The position numbers and the translations under genes are program-made. 64,000 nucleotides of DNA from Oscillospiraceae bacterium (GTDB lineage Bacteria > Bacillota > Clostridia > Oscillospirales > Ruminococcaceae). Below are positions 36,083 to 44,832 of this stretch, piece by piece. The DNA is taken from NCBI GenBank assembly GCA_017828975.1, contig JAGAJN010000031.1:62001-126000 (forward strand), in the 5' to 3' direction. The stretch's first letter is position 1. Every line of letters begins with the position of its first letter. The notes under the pieces were generated by a model. The model did not search any database. It saw only the letters and a program-made list of their open reading frames with translations, and had not been told where the DNA came from.

Positions 36083-37014
36083 TAATAGGAATATTCGCTT
36101 CCGCCGACAAACTCTCTTACAAGGGAATTTTTCGGGGAAAACTCGGCGTTCAATGCTTCAAGCTCGTTCATAAATCGGCAGATGGTCTTGTAGTCCTCAT
36201 TGTCCGAAAGCCGGGCGCAAATTTTCAGCTGGTCGTAGACAGCTCCCTTGTAAACCGAAGCTTCATAGGGCAGGAAGGTGTCAATTTCGATGGACGCACG
36301 GTGCTTGTGGGGCATAATGTAGAGGTCTTCACCTCGGGAAACGCTTTCAAAGAGGGTGAATATCTCCTCAATTTTTCGCCCTCTGAACAGCTTGTCACGG
36401 TTCACACGGCGCATAAGACGGATAAGTCTTGGGTGGAGCAGGTCGCCGTTGTCCGCTCTTATTCTTGTTCGGACGCTGACGTAAACGCCCTTTGCAAATG
36501 CGGAAACCTGTCCCGTTACCTCGGGATTCAAGGCGTGAATTCCTTCGATGATCACCACTTCGCCCTCGTTTCGCTTCATGGGAACGGAGCTTGGACGGGA
36601 CTGTGTTGCAAAGTCAAACTGCGGAACGTCCACGGCTTCGCAGCGGTTTATCATATTTATCTGTTCGTTCAAAAGCGGAATATCAAGGCGGTAGGGGGAC
36701 TCCAGATCGACGGAACCGTCCTCGCAGACAGGCAAATTCTTTGTATCTCCCGGCAGAAAATAGTTATCCATGGACAGGATATGAGATGGTATGCCCATAC
36801 TGCTGAGAATGCTGCCTATGCGCATAGCAGTCGTTGTCTTGCCCGAACCGGAAGGTCCCGACAGCAGGACAATGGGGAAATCCGCCGCACCCTTGGCTAT
36901 CTCGTCCGCAGCGTCATAAAGCTGTCGGTTATATGCACTTTCGCTGACGGCAACGAAGTCGTTGGGATAATGTCTGACATTTTTATTTATATCCGAAATA
37001 TCAATGAAATTCAA
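36082..37014 (-). CDS. Uridine kinase-like nucleoside kinase
   Basis: This 310-aa P-loop kinase of the uridine kinase/phosphoribulokinase family shows Walker A LSGPSGSGKTTTAMRIG, the substrate loop MDNYFLPGDT, and VVIIEGIHALNPEV. The length exceeds classical Udk, resembling the longer kinases that Firmicutes couple to a TGS-like N-terminus, although that part is short here. I prefer the TTG at 37014, preceded by AAAGGTG, over the ATG at 37047, which has no ribosome site. Confidence 0.85.
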   Translation of the reverse strand: MNFIDISDINKNVRHYPNDFVAVSESAYNRQLYDAADEIAKGAADFPIVLLSGPSGSGKTTTAMRIGSILSSMGIPSHILSMDNYFLPGDTKNLPVCEDGSVDLESPYRLDIPLLNEQINMINRCEAVDVPQFDFATQSRPSSVPMKRNEGEVVIIEGIHALNPEVTGQVSAFAKGVYVSVRTRIRADNGDLLHPRLIRLMRRVNRDKLFRGRKIEEIFTLFESVSRGEDLYIMPHKHRASIEIDTFLPYEASVYKGAVYDQLKICARLSDNEDYKTICRFMNELEALNAEFSPKNSLVREFVGGSEYSY

Positions 37015-37081
37015 GACGTACACACCTTTCGGGCAGAGTTTATACAAAATAGTATGCTGCTATTGGGTTTTGTATACTATT

Positions 37082-37110
37082 ATTTTATAATATTTGCACC
37101 TATTTGTCAA
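37082..37110 (-). promoter_or_regulatory. Promoter of the uridine-kinase-like gene
   Basis: On the minus strand TTGACA (37110-37105) and TAAAAT (37087-37082) are 17 bases apart. Downstream, the inverted repeats ATAGTAT/ATACTAT and TACAAAA/TTTTGTA lie in the leader. Confidence 0.65.
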
Positions 37111-37192
37111 CTGTTTTTCGATTTATATTGTGCGTTTTGTATAGTATTAACAAAAAATTACTGAAAAAATTTAACTGCGAAATTTCATTTGG

Positions 37193-37221
37193 TTGACATT
37201 CGGCACGGGCAGTGGTATAAT
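37193..37221 (+). promoter_or_regulatory. Promoter of the FliB-like operon
   Basis: TTGACA (37193-37198) and TATAAT (37216-37221) are 17 bases apart, an exact consensus match 39 bases before the first start. Confidence 0.85.
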
Positions 37222-37259
37222 ATCCTTGAAAAATCATAGTTGGTTTGTTTTTATAAGGA

Positions 37260-37802
37260 ATGATGAATATGTTTGATGAAAACAAGGCACTTGCAAGTAT
37301 ATACAGCGGAGATTCGGAAAGAGTTACGGAATTTGTCCGCAGCTGCGATGAACCGGAAGCGGCAAAGGAATGGCTGTCGGAACGTATTTTGTGTTTGCAC
37401 ACCGAGCAGGCATATTGTGTTATAGCGGAAGCGTTGGCGGAATTAGAGTATAATGCTGCGGTAAAAAACATATTTAAGCTTGCCTTTCGCTGTCTGAATA
37501 ATAATTGGCAGCACTCATACAGTCGTGTGATACGGGCGCTTTCTTTTCTGGATTTTGCCGCTTATTCGCAGGATTGTGTCGAAGTATGCAGGAATTATGT
37601 TTCGGAGATCAAGCAGTCGGCAGATGAATTGGAAAAAGCCAAGGAACAGCATATTTACATCAACTTGAATGAACAGATGGAAGAAGTCAGACGCCATATG
37701 TCATTGGTGGAGGATTTTTTATCCGTTCTCGAACAGGTAATTGAGGATACGGCAGCTGTTTACAGACGCAGAAATATCGGTTTTACGGGGAATGTGAAAT
37801 GA
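37260..37802 (+). CDS. Hypothetical helical protein of the FliB-like operon
   Basis: This 180-aa soluble protein is predicted mostly helical, with a heptad-like segment (about 117-160, IKQSADELEKAKEQHIYINL). The N-terminal half has HEAT/TPR-like helices. I do not recognise the family. Its stop overlaps the FliB-like start as ATGA, so the two proteins are likely made together. A start at 37263 or 37269 is equally possible. Confidence 0.7.
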   Translation: MMNMFDENKALASIYSGDSERVTEFVRSCDEPEAAKEWLSERILCLHTEQAYCVIAEALAELEYNAAVKNIFKLAFRCLNNNWQHSYSRVIRALSFLDFAAYSQDCVEVCRNYVSEIKQSADELEKAKEQHIYINLNEQMEEVRRHMSLVEDFLSVLEQVIEDTAAVYRRRNIGFTGNVK

Positions 37803-38824
37803 ATGGTGTTGTTTATCCCGATTATTACAGGAAATTCAAGTGCATTGCCGACCGCTGCACAGACAGCTGCTGTATCGGCTGGGAGATAGACATTGACAGC
37901 GAAAGTATGGAGCGTTACAAGAATTGCGGCGGTGAGTTGGGCAGGCGGCTTTCGGAGAATATCGCCCTGTCCGAGGACGGTACGCTAAGCTTTATCCTCG
38001 GCGAAAATGAACGCTGTCCGTTTCTGAACAGCCGAAATCTTTGCGACATTTATGCAGAGTTGGGGGAGGACGCACTTTGCAAAATCTGTGCCGACCACCC
38101 ACGTTTCAGAAGCTTTTTTTCGGACAGAACGGAGGTAGGTCTTGGGCTTTGCTGTGAAGCGGCGGCGAAGATAATTCTCAGTCGTCGGGGGATATTTTCC
38201 TTTGAAAATCCCGAAGAGCCGTGGTCGGACAGCTTTGAAAATGCTTTGCTGGATATTCGGCGGGAGGCGTTCAGGATAGTTTCCGCAGATGGAGATGTGT
38301 TTGAAAATCTTGGCAGACTTCTGAATTTTTCCGAAGCGGCGCAGTATGCTTTGGATAACGGTGAAGCGGTGTCGGCTGACAATATTTTCGGCGGTGAACT
38401 TCCTTTCTTAAAAGGCGGACGGCTTGCCGAAAATGCTGTCAGTCTTCTCGGGAAAATGGAAAGCATATCCGCCGAATGGGACAATATGCTTGCGGAAATC
38501 ATCTCGGGGAATTACGAAACTGCATTTCCCGAAAGAGTCCGCTTTGACATTAATGAGGAGCTGGAACAGGCGGCGCAGTACTTCATTTTCAGGCATTTCC
38601 CCGAAGCTATCGATGACGGAGATGTGCTGTCAAAGGCGTATTTTGCGGCGTTCGGGTGTGCTGTTATTTATGTTATGGAGGGCGTTTATTTGCGAAAAAA
38701 CGGCGGATTGTCATTCACCGACAGGATAAACGCCGCAAAGCTTTTTTCAAAGCAGGCAGAGTATTCTGAGGAGAATATGGAGATGTTTTTTGAGTGGGTT
38801 TGGGATATGAAAGGCGGCAGTTAA
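37799..38824 (+). CDS. FliB-family (flagellin lysine N-methylase-like) protein
   Basis: This 341-aa protein has the Cys-rich N-terminus of the FliB family: YRKFKCIADRCTDSCCIGW, then RCPFLNSRNLCDIYAELGE and LCKICADHPRF, which probably bind an Fe-S cluster or zinc. The founding member methylates flagellin lysines. No flagellar genes are visible here, so its target may be different. Confidence 0.8.
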   Translation: MNGVVYPDYYRKFKCIADRCTDSCCIGWEIDIDSESMERYKNCGGELGRRLSENIALSEDGTLSFILGENERCPFLNSRNLCDIYAELGEDALCKICADHPRFRSFFSDRTEVGLGLCCEAAAKIILSRRGIFSFENPEEPWSDSFENALLDIRREAFRIVSADGDVFENLGRLLNFSEAAQYALDNGEAVSADNIFGGELPFLKGGRLAENAVSLLGKMESISAEWDNMLAEIISGNYETAFPERVRFDINEELEQAAQYFIFRHFPEAIDDGDVLSKAYFAAFGCAVIYVMEGVYLRKNGGLSFTDRINAAKLFSKQAEYSEENMEMFFEWVWDMKGGS

Positions 38825-39496
38825 ATGACAAGAGAACAACATAAAGCAATCAGTATCAACAGGAAAAATCTTGAGTCAGCAGTAAAAATATCGGCAAAAA
38901 AGCTGGGATATAAATCAGTTCGGGGTTATTATTACAAGTATAATCAACCGGTCATTGCAAGTGTGTATATTTATCTTGCGGTTGACCGAGGGGATTTAGA
39001 TATTGTTACAGAAGTGGAATTAATAGTGCCTGAACTCAATGAGATCATATGGCGGCTTCTCGGCATTGAAGCTGAAAATCTCGCAAAGCCGTTCAGCCGG
39101 CATGTATGCGATGATTTTACAATGCCTGCAGTTGAAATGCTTTTTGTACGAACTGCAGTCCCTGAAAATACGGTAACGCAGGAATTGATTGACAATGAAT
39201 TTGAAAATGCGGATAAGGCAGTTGCCGAGCTTTTTTGCAGAATTAAATCGGTTTCGGATTTTGAAAATGAAGTTATAAAGCTGCTTGATGAAGATAACTG
39301 TCGAAAGCGTTATCTTGAAACGGTTCGCATAATTTGTCGGCTGTATGCAAACGATAATGACACGGCGTATAAACTTGTGTGTGATGCGATTTCAAGGGGC
39401 GAAAACGGTAATATGTTTGTGGTATTGCCGGGTGGAGAAAAGAGCCTGTACGATTTCATCAGGGAACAATGCGAAATCTGTCAAAAAAATCCTTGA
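38825..39496 (+). CDS. Hypothetical protein downstream of the FliB-like gene
   Basis: This 223-aa soluble protein starts immediately after the FliB-like stop. The N-terminal 120 residues (KLGYKSVRGYYYKYNQPVI) look like an alpha/beta domain and the rest is helical. I do not recognise it. The -35 element of the serS promoter overlaps its stop codon. Confidence 0.65.
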   Translation: MTREQHKAISINRKNLESAVKISAKKLGYKSVRGYYYKYNQPVIASVYIYLAVDRGDLDIVTEVELIVPELNEIIWRLLGIEAENLAKPFSRHVCDDFTMPAVEMLFVRTAVPENTVTQELIDNEFENADKAVAELFCRIKSVSDFENEVIKLLDEDNCRKRYLETVRIICRLYANDNDTAYKLVCDAISRGENGNMFVVLPGGEKSLYDFIREQCEICQKNP

Positions 39497-39521
39497 CATT
39501 TCAACATTAAGGTGATATAAT
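39493..39521 (+). promoter_or_regulatory. Promoter of the serS T-box leader
   Basis: TTGACA (39493-39498) and TATAAT (39516-39521) are 17 bases apart. The -35 overlaps the previous stop codon. Confidence 0.85.
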
Positions 39522-39527
39522 AAAAAA

Positions 39528-39745
39528 GTCAAAAGGCTGTGACGAAGAAAAGAAGTATTTTGTCCGATGTCAGAGAGGGAACGGTCGGTGAAAGTTCCTG
39601 CGGACGGATATGTATATTCCGCTTCCGAGCCGTGCGTGATGAGCGTGCCGTTTCCTGCGTTAAGGGGCTGAGTTAAACACAAGGTGGTACCGTGCGTATA
39701 TTCGCACCCTTGCGGCGTTTGCCGTTTGGGTGCTTTTTTATTTTT
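39528..39745 (+). promoter_or_regulatory. T-box riboswitch of serS
   Basis: The leader contains the conserved T-box sequence AAGGTGGTACCGTGCG (39681-39696), an AGTA motif near the base of stem I (about 39554), and an AGAGAGGGAA apical segment. A terminator (GCACCC 39704-39709 / GGGTGC 39728-39733, then a T-run) follows. Uncharged tRNA binding should stabilise the antiterminator and allow serS expression. I could not place the specifier codon with certainty; the downstream gene implies serine. Confidence 0.9.
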
Positions 39746-39761
39746 TAAGGAGGATATTAAA

Positions 39762-41042
39762 ATGCTGGATATGAAATTTTTAAGGGAAAATCCCGACGTT
39801 GTTAAGCAGAATATCAAGAACAAGTTTCAGGACGATAAGCTTCCCCTCGTTGACGAGGTAATCGACCTGGACGCAAAGGCGAGAAAGGCTAAACAGGACG
39901 CCGACGCTCTCCGTTCCGAGCGCAACAAGTATTCCAAGCAGATTGGCGGTTTGATGGCTCAGGGCAAGAAGGACGAAGCCGAGGAGATGAAGAAAAAGGT
40001 CACTGCCGAGTCGGAGCGTCTTGCAGAGCTGGAAGCCCTTGAAAGCGAGCTTAATGAGAAGGTCAAGAAGATAATGATGACTATCCCCAACATTATTGAC
40101 CCCAGCGTTCCTATCGGTAAGGACGACAGCGAAAATGTTGAGGTGGAGCGTTTCGGTGAGCCTAAGGTGCCCGATTTTGAGATCCCCTACCACACCGAAA
40201 TTATGGAAAAGCTGAACGGCATTGACCTTGACAGTGCAAGAAAGGTTGCGGGAAACGGCTTCTATTATCTTATGGGCGACATTGCCAGACTTCATTCCGC
40301 TGTAATTTCCTACGCAAGAGATTTTATGATAGACAGGGGCTTTACCTACTGCGTTCCTCCGTTTATGATAAGGAGCGAGGTCGTTACGGGCGTTATGAGC
40401 TTTGCGGAAATGGACGCTATGATGTATAAGATCGAGGGCGAGGATCTCTATCTTATCGGCACAAGTGAACACTCCATGATAGGAAAGTTCATCGACACTA
40501 TCATTCCCGAGGAGCAGCTTCCGCTGACTCTCACAAGCTATTCTCCCTGCTTCCGCAAGGAAAAGGGTGCACACGGCTTGGAGGAGAGAGGCGTTTACCG
40601 TATCCATCAGTTTGAAAAGCAGGAAATGATCGTTGTCTGTGAGCCTGAGGACGCTATGGAGTGGTACAACAAGCTTTGGAGAAACACGGTTGACCTGTTC
40701 CGTTCGCTGGATATTCCCGTAAGAACGCTTGAATGCTGCTCGGGCGATCTGGCAGACCTTAAGGTTAAATCCGTTGATGTTGAGGCTTGGTCGCCACGTC
40801 AGAAGAAATATTTCGAGGTAGGAAGCTGTTCAAATCTCGGCGACGCTCAGGCAAGACGTCTGAAGATAAGAGTAAACGGCAAGAACGGCAAGCATCTTGC
40901 AAACACACTGAATAACACCGTTGTCGCTCCTCCCAGAATGCTTATTGCGTTCCTTGAAAACAATCTGAATGCTGATGGCTCCGTAAATATCCCCGTTGCC
41001 CTCAGACCTTATATGGGCGGCAAAGAGGTTATTGGAAGATAA
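39762..41042 (+). CDS. serS: Seryl-tRNA synthetase
   Basis: This class II synthetase charges tRNA-Ser. The N-terminal coiled-coil arm (about 30-105, KARKAKQDADALRSERNKYS) is followed by the catalytic core: motif 2 SPCFRKEKGAHGLEERGVYR and motif 3 NTVVAPPRMLIAFLENN. I chose the ATG at 39762 with AAGGAGG upstream, giving 426 aa, the usual length. Confidence 0.97.
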   Translation: MLDMKFLRENPDVVKQNIKNKFQDDKLPLVDEVIDLDAKARKAKQDADALRSERNKYSKQIGGLMAQGKKDEAEEMKKKVTAESERLAELEALESELNEKVKKIMMTIPNIIDPSVPIGKDDSENVEVERFGEPKVPDFEIPYHTEIMEKLNGIDLDSARKVAGNGFYYLMGDIARLHSAVISYARDFMIDRGFTYCVPPFMIRSEVVTGVMSFAEMDAMMYKIEGEDLYLIGTSEHSMIGKFIDTIIPEEQLPLTLTSYSPCFRKEKGAHGLEERGVYRIHQFEKQEMIVVCEPEDAMEWYNKLWRNTVDLFRSLDIPVRTLECCSGDLADLKVKSVDVEAWSPRQKKYFEVGSCSNLGDAQARRLKIRVNGKNGKHLANTLNNTVVAPPRMLIAFLENNLNADGSVNIPVALRPYMGGKEVIGR

Positions 41043-41060
41043 TTTTTGAACATTCTCAGA

Positions 41061-41098
41061 ATGTCCGGTGCAAAATATTTGCGCCGGGCATTTTTTTA
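41061..41098 (+). terminator. Terminator of serS
   Basis: TGTCCGGTGC and GCGCCGGGCA form a stem followed by seven T. Confidence 0.85.
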
Positions 41099-41099
41099 C

Positions 41100-41155
41100 T
41101 TGACAAATCTAACTTTATTTGCTATAATACTAATCAGATTAGGAAAATAGCAAAT
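41100..41155 (+). promoter_or_regulatory. Promoter and nested operators of the TetR-like gene
   Basis: TTGACA (41100-41105) and TATAAT (41123-41128) are 17 bases apart. Two nested dyads share one axis: CTAATCAGATTAG (41130-41142) and ATTTGCTAT (41117-41125) / ATAGCAAAT (41147-41155). These fit autorepression by the TetR-like protein encoded next. Confidence 0.75.
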
Positions 41156-41178
41156 TAAATTTGAAAGGGGTGACAGCG

Positions 41179-41748
41179 ATGGCAAAAGCTGGGCTTGACA
41201 AGTCGGCGGTCATAGCAAAAGCGGCAGAGATGGCAAATTCCGAGGGACTTGATGCGGTCACGTTGAAATCATTGGCGGAGGTATTAGGCATACAGTCACC
41301 GTCGCTTTACAACTATGTGGGCAGCCTGTCCGAGCTGAAAAAGGAGCTGATGCTTTACGGCTGGCGGCAGCTGGAGGAGCGTATGCTGCGGGCTTCGGCG
41401 GGTATTTCGGGATATAAGGCACTTCGGGAAATGAGCCGAGCGTTCTACAACTATGCCCGTGAAAACAAGGGTGTTTTTGATGCTGCGCTGAGATACAACA
41501 AGTTTGCGGACGGCGAAGCTATGGCGGTCACGGCGGGACTTTTTGATGTTGTTTACAGAATATTTGAGGGGTTGAACATTTCCCGTGAAAACTCCGAGCA
41601 TCTCATTCGCACTATGCGGGGATTTCTGGAGGGATTTGCCCTGCTGGTGAACAACGACGCTTTCGGAAATCCCGTTTCGGTGGAAAAAAGCTTTGAACTG
41701 TCCCTAGACGTGCTTATTGAGGGAATAAAGACTTTGGAGGGAAAATGA
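41179..41748 (+). CDS. TetR-family regulator
   Basis: From the ATG at 41179, with AAAGGGGTGA before it, this 189-aa protein has a TetR helix-turn-helix (DAVTLKSLAEVLGIQSPSLY, then NYVGS). The C-terminal domain resembles the WHG type (FYNYARENKGVFDAALRYNK). It heads a run of five genes with overlaps or very short gaps, so it may control the acetyltransferase and APH-like genes downstream. Confidence 0.9.
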   Translation: MAKAGLDKSAVIAKAAEMANSEGLDAVTLKSLAEVLGIQSPSLYNYVGSLSELKKELMLYGWRQLEERMLRASAGISGYKALREMSRAFYNYARENKGVFDAALRYNKFADGEAMAVTAGLFDVVYRIFEGLNISRENSEHLIRTMRGFLEGFALLVNNDAFGNPVSVEKSFELSLDVLIEGIKTLEGK

Positions 41749-41749
41749 C

Positions 41750-42505
41750 ATGGAGTACATCAGACTTACGCATGAAAATATCGAAAAAGAGCATATCTGC
41801 TGTGCAATTTCCAACAACAAGGACATACAGGTAAAGTCCAAAAAAGAGTGGCTTTCCGAAAGGCTGGACGAGGGTCTGGTGTTTCTGAAAGCCGATGCAA
41901 GGGGTAAATGCTTTATCGAGTATATCCCCGCAGAAAAGGCTTGGGTGCCAGTTGATGCGGACGGTTATATGTTCATAAACTGCTTCTGGGTTTCGGGGCA
42001 CTTCAAGGGGAAGGGTTATTCAAACGACCTGCTTCGCCTGTGCATTGAGGATAGCAGGGCAAAGGGCAAAAAGGGGCTTTGTGTTATATCCTCGGAAAAG
42101 AAGCTGCCGTTTTTGTCCGACCCGAAATATTTGGCGCACAAGGGTTTTCAGCTTGCAGACAGCGCAAAGCCGAATTTTACGCTGATGTATCTGCCCTTTG
42201 AGTACAATGCGGATATTCCGAAATTCAAGGAATGTGCAAGGTCGGCGCATATTGACGAGGACGGCTTTGTGCTGTTTTACACACACGGCTGCCCCTTTAC
42301 GGCGAAGTATGTTCCCGTTATTGAAAATGTGGCTTCTGAGCGGAATATCCCGTTTAGATCGGTATTCGTTGACAGCGGCGAAAAGGCTCGGAATTCGCCT
42401 GTATGCGTTACAAATTATGCGCTTTTCTATGACGGCGAATTTGTGACAAATGAGATATTATCGGATAAAAAATTTATCGTACTCGCAGAAAAATTATGCA
42501 AATGA
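41750..42505 (+). CDS. GNAT/YoaP-like acetyltransferase
   Basis: This 251-aa protein begins with a GNAT domain (FWVSGHFKGKGYSNDLLRLC is the CoA-binding motif). The last about 50 residues resemble the YoaP C-terminal region. TCGCPF-like HGCPFTAKYVPVIENVA followed by a short redox-like fold suggests a thioredoxin-related tail. Substrate unknown. It starts two bases after the TetR-like stop. Confidence 0.8.
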   Translation: MEYIRLTHENIEKEHICCAISNNKDIQVKSKKEWLSERLDEGLVFLKADARGKCFIEYIPAEKAWVPVDADGYMFINCFWVSGHFKGKGYSNDLLRLCIEDSRAKGKKGLCVISSEKKLPFLSDPKYLAHKGFQLADSAKPNFTLMYLPFEYNADIPKFKECARSAHIDEDGFVLFYTHGCPFTAKYVPVIENVASERNIPFRSVFVDSGEKARNSPVCVTNYALFYDGEFVTNEILSDKKFIVLAEKLCK

Positions 42506-42516
42506 AAGGAACGCTT

Positions 42517-43044
42517 ATGGAGATAAAAGAATTGACCGAAAATGAGATCACCTTGGAGCTTTTTAAGGGATTTCGCAGGCATCAGAAGGTCGAACAAAGT
42601 ATGCGAAAAATTGACGGAAAATGGGTAGCAGTTGACACTGTTTTTGTTGATGACTGGGGTGCTGCGGAGTTTGAAGAATTGGTCAGGTGTCTGAAAAATA
42701 CAGTTAATACGGGCGGTGTTGTTTATGCTGCATTTGAGGGGGAAAGGCTTCTGGGATTTTCTTCGGTGGAATCGGAATTTCTCGGCAGTAATAAGCAGTA
42801 TCTGGAACTGTCAAGCATGCACGTTTCGGAGGAAATGCGTGGAAAAGGCATAGGAAAGCAGCTGTTTTACAGCGCAAGGGATTGGGCGAAAGATCATGGC
42901 GCAAAAAAGCTGTACATATCCTCGCAGTCATCGGTGGAAACACAGGGCTTTTACAGGTCTATGGGTTGCCGAGAGGCGGAGGAATACAGCATGATTCACG
43001 TTGAAAAGGAGCCTTGTGACTGTCAGCTGGAGGCAGATGTTTGA
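42517..43044 (+). CDS. GNAT-family N-acetyltransferase
   Basis: From the ATG at 42517, with AAAGGA upstream, this 175-aa protein has motif A as MHVSEEMRGKGIGKQLFYSA and motif B as SVETQGFYRSMGCREAEEYS. It resembles streptothricin-type and general GNAT enzymes only in these motifs. Substrate unknown. The next gene starts one base after its stop. Confidence 0.85.
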   Translation: MEIKELTENEITLELFKGFRRHQKVEQSMRKIDGKWVAVDTVFVDDWGAAEFEELVRCLKNTVNTGGVVYAAFEGERLLGFSSVESEFLGSNKQYLELSSMHVSEEMRGKGIGKQLFYSARDWAKDHGAKKLYISSQSSVETQGFYRSMGCREAEEYSMIHVEKEPCDCQLEADV

Positions 43045-43045
43045 T

Positions 43046-43801
43046 ATGGAAAATGAGTTTAAAATTGTTAAGCTTCGGGAGAATTCCGAGATAAACAGTG
43101 CGGCTGCGGAATGGTTTCACGGCAAATGGGGCGTGCCCGCCGACACATATTTGCAAAGCATTGAGGAGTGCCGGCAGCGGAAAAATAAGGTTCCGCAGTG
43201 GTATGTTGTTATGGACGGCAGCAGAATAATTGCGGGTATGGGCGTTATAGAAAATGATTTTCACGAACGCAGGGACCTTACACCGAATGTCTGCGCCGTT
43301 TACACGGAGGAGGAATATCGGGGCAGGGGACTTGCAAAAATGCTGCTTGATTTTGTCTGTGATGATATGGCGGAAATGGGCTTTCCCGTGCTTTATCTTA
43401 TCACGTCGCATAAATCGTTTTATGAAAAATGCGGCTGGGAATTTTTCTGTGATGTTAAGGAGGACTGCGGAAAAACTGCGAGAATGTACCGTCACATCTC
43501 ATATAGGACGCTGCTGAAAAGCTTTCTCGACTCCGACGGACGTTTGACAGCATATCCCGCAAAGCGTAAAATGAAGCTGTATGCGCTGATATATCTATCA
43601 ACATTTATTGAGAAAAACAGGGTTTACAGCGAAAGGAAACTCAACGAACTTTTGAATGAACGGCACACATTTGCCGACCCCGCAACGCTTCGACGTGAAC
43701 TTTACAACCACCGATTTATTGACAGAAGCGCTGACGGCAGCGAATACCGACTTGAAGAAATTCAGCCGACGCTTGAAGAATTGGAGAAAAAATATGGTTG
43801 A
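43046..43801 (+). CDS. GNAT domain fused to DUF2087
   Basis: This 251-aa protein starts with a GNAT domain (CAVYTEEEYRGRGLAKMLLD; FYEKCGWEFF). A second domain from about residue 160 (FLDSDGRLTAYPAKRKMKLY) has the pattern of DUF2087, a small winged-helix-like domain often attached to regulators. A start at 43037 is possible, but 43046 avoids overlap with the previous stop. It may be a self-regulating transferase (inference). Confidence 0.8.
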   Translation: MENEFKIVKLRENSEINSAAAEWFHGKWGVPADTYLQSIEECRQRKNKVPQWYVVMDGSRIIAGMGVIENDFHERRDLTPNVCAVYTEEEYRGRGLAKMLLDFVCDDMAEMGFPVLYLITSHKSFYEKCGWEFFCDVKEDCGKTARMYRHISYRTLLKSFLDSDGRLTAYPAKRKMKLYALIYLSTFIEKNRVYSERKLNELLNERHTFADPATLRRELYNHRFIDRSADGSEYRLEEIQPTLEELEKKYG

Positions 43802-44786
43802 TATTCTGCTGAAAAGGCTTTACGGGCTAAACGCTCTTAAGATAGAAAAATCCGTCGTCGGAGCGGGTTCGGACACATATTTTGCCGATTGTGCCGAGGG
43901 AAAATTCGTGGTAAAATTTCCGTCGGTAAGCGAGATGAACAATCCCGAAACGGAGCCTAAGCTTTGCGAATTTCTGCTTGAAAAGGGCGTTAATGTATGC
44001 GAATTTATCAGAAATAAGGACGGAAATTTTCTTTCGGCAGATGACTTCGGACGGGTATTTCACGTTCAGAAATTTATCGACGGAAAGGTTTACGATATGA
44101 ACACCGCTCCCGATTGGCTGCTCTTAAAATCGGCGGAAATGCTTGGGAAGATACACACGGCTTTGAAGGCTTATGAGGGGCTTCCCGTTGGTATAGGCGC
44201 TGATTTTTTCAGGTTTATGACGCCCGAAAATGCGCTGCATTCTTACGAAAATTCTCTGCGAATTGCACGGGAAAACGGTGACAGGGAAATTGAAGCCGAT
44301 CTGCTTTATCGCATTGGACTTATGAAAAATTTCCCGAAATATCAGTTTGAGATTGAAAAGCTTACCTGTGCAAACACTCACGGAGATTACTTCATCAGTC
44401 AGCTTATCTGCGGCGAGGACAGGATAAATGCGGTTATTGATTGGACAACAGCCTGCGTTCACCCCGCTGTCTGGGAGGTAGTCCGTTCCTATGCTTACGC
44501 CGCTCCCGAATGTGCCGACGGAGTAATAAACGCCGAAAAATTAGCTGATTATTTCAAGGCGTATCTCAGGTTTTCAAGCTTGAATAAATATGATATTGAA
44601 GCGGCGGCGAGTCTGTTTTACTATCAAATTTCGGTCTGTGATTATTACGGACAATATTATTCGTCGGCTGCTGATAATCGGGAGATATATCTGCATCAGG
44701 CGGTGTTTTCCACAAGGCTGATGAAGTGGTTTGAACATAATATCGGTGGGATAACCGAGGATTTATTGAATATTTCCGATAGATAA
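43794..44786 (+). CDS. Aminoglycoside phosphotransferase-family kinase
   Basis: This 330-aa APH-fold protein shows GKFVVKFPS (ATP lysine), the catalytic loop NTHGDYFISQLIC (His-Gly-Asp), and the metal-binding IDWTTACVHPAVWE. The family includes antibiotic, choline and other small-molecule kinases, so resistance is only one option. GGAGAA precedes the ATG at 43794, and the start overlaps the previous gene by eight bases. Confidence 0.85.
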   Translation: MVDILLKRLYGLNALKIEKSVVGAGSDTYFADCAEGKFVVKFPSVSEMNNPETEPKLCEFLLEKGVNVCEFIRNKDGNFLSADDFGRVFHVQKFIDGKVYDMNTAPDWLLLKSAEMLGKIHTALKAYEGLPVGIGADFFRFMTPENALHSYENSLRIARENGDREIEADLLYRIGLMKNFPKYQFEIEKLTCANTHGDYFISQLICGEDRINAVIDWTTACVHPAVWEVVRSYAYAAPECADGVINAEKLADYFKAYLRFSSLNKYDIEAAASLFYYQISVCDYYGQYYSSAADNREIYLHQAVFSTRLMKWFEHNIGGITEDLLNISDR

Positions 44787-44832
44787 AAACGCCCGTTCAT
44801 CTGTGAAATTGCAGATGAACGGGCGAATTTTA
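44786..44832. terminator. Bidirectional terminator
   Basis: CGCCCGTTCATCTG and CAGATGAACGGGCG make a 14-bp perfect stem with A-rich and T-rich flanks between two convergent genes. Confidence 0.88.

Noticed and set aside
35881..37164. 427-codon frame on the plus strand across the ilvD end and the kinase gene
   Set aside because: It is the complement of the uridine-kinase-like gene, which carries real Walker motifs, and it crosses a strong terminator hairpin.
39550..39680. Assignment of the T-box specifier codon
   Set aside because: Several TCC-like triplets are possible in stem I and I could not fold the RNA reliably, so only the gene context is used.
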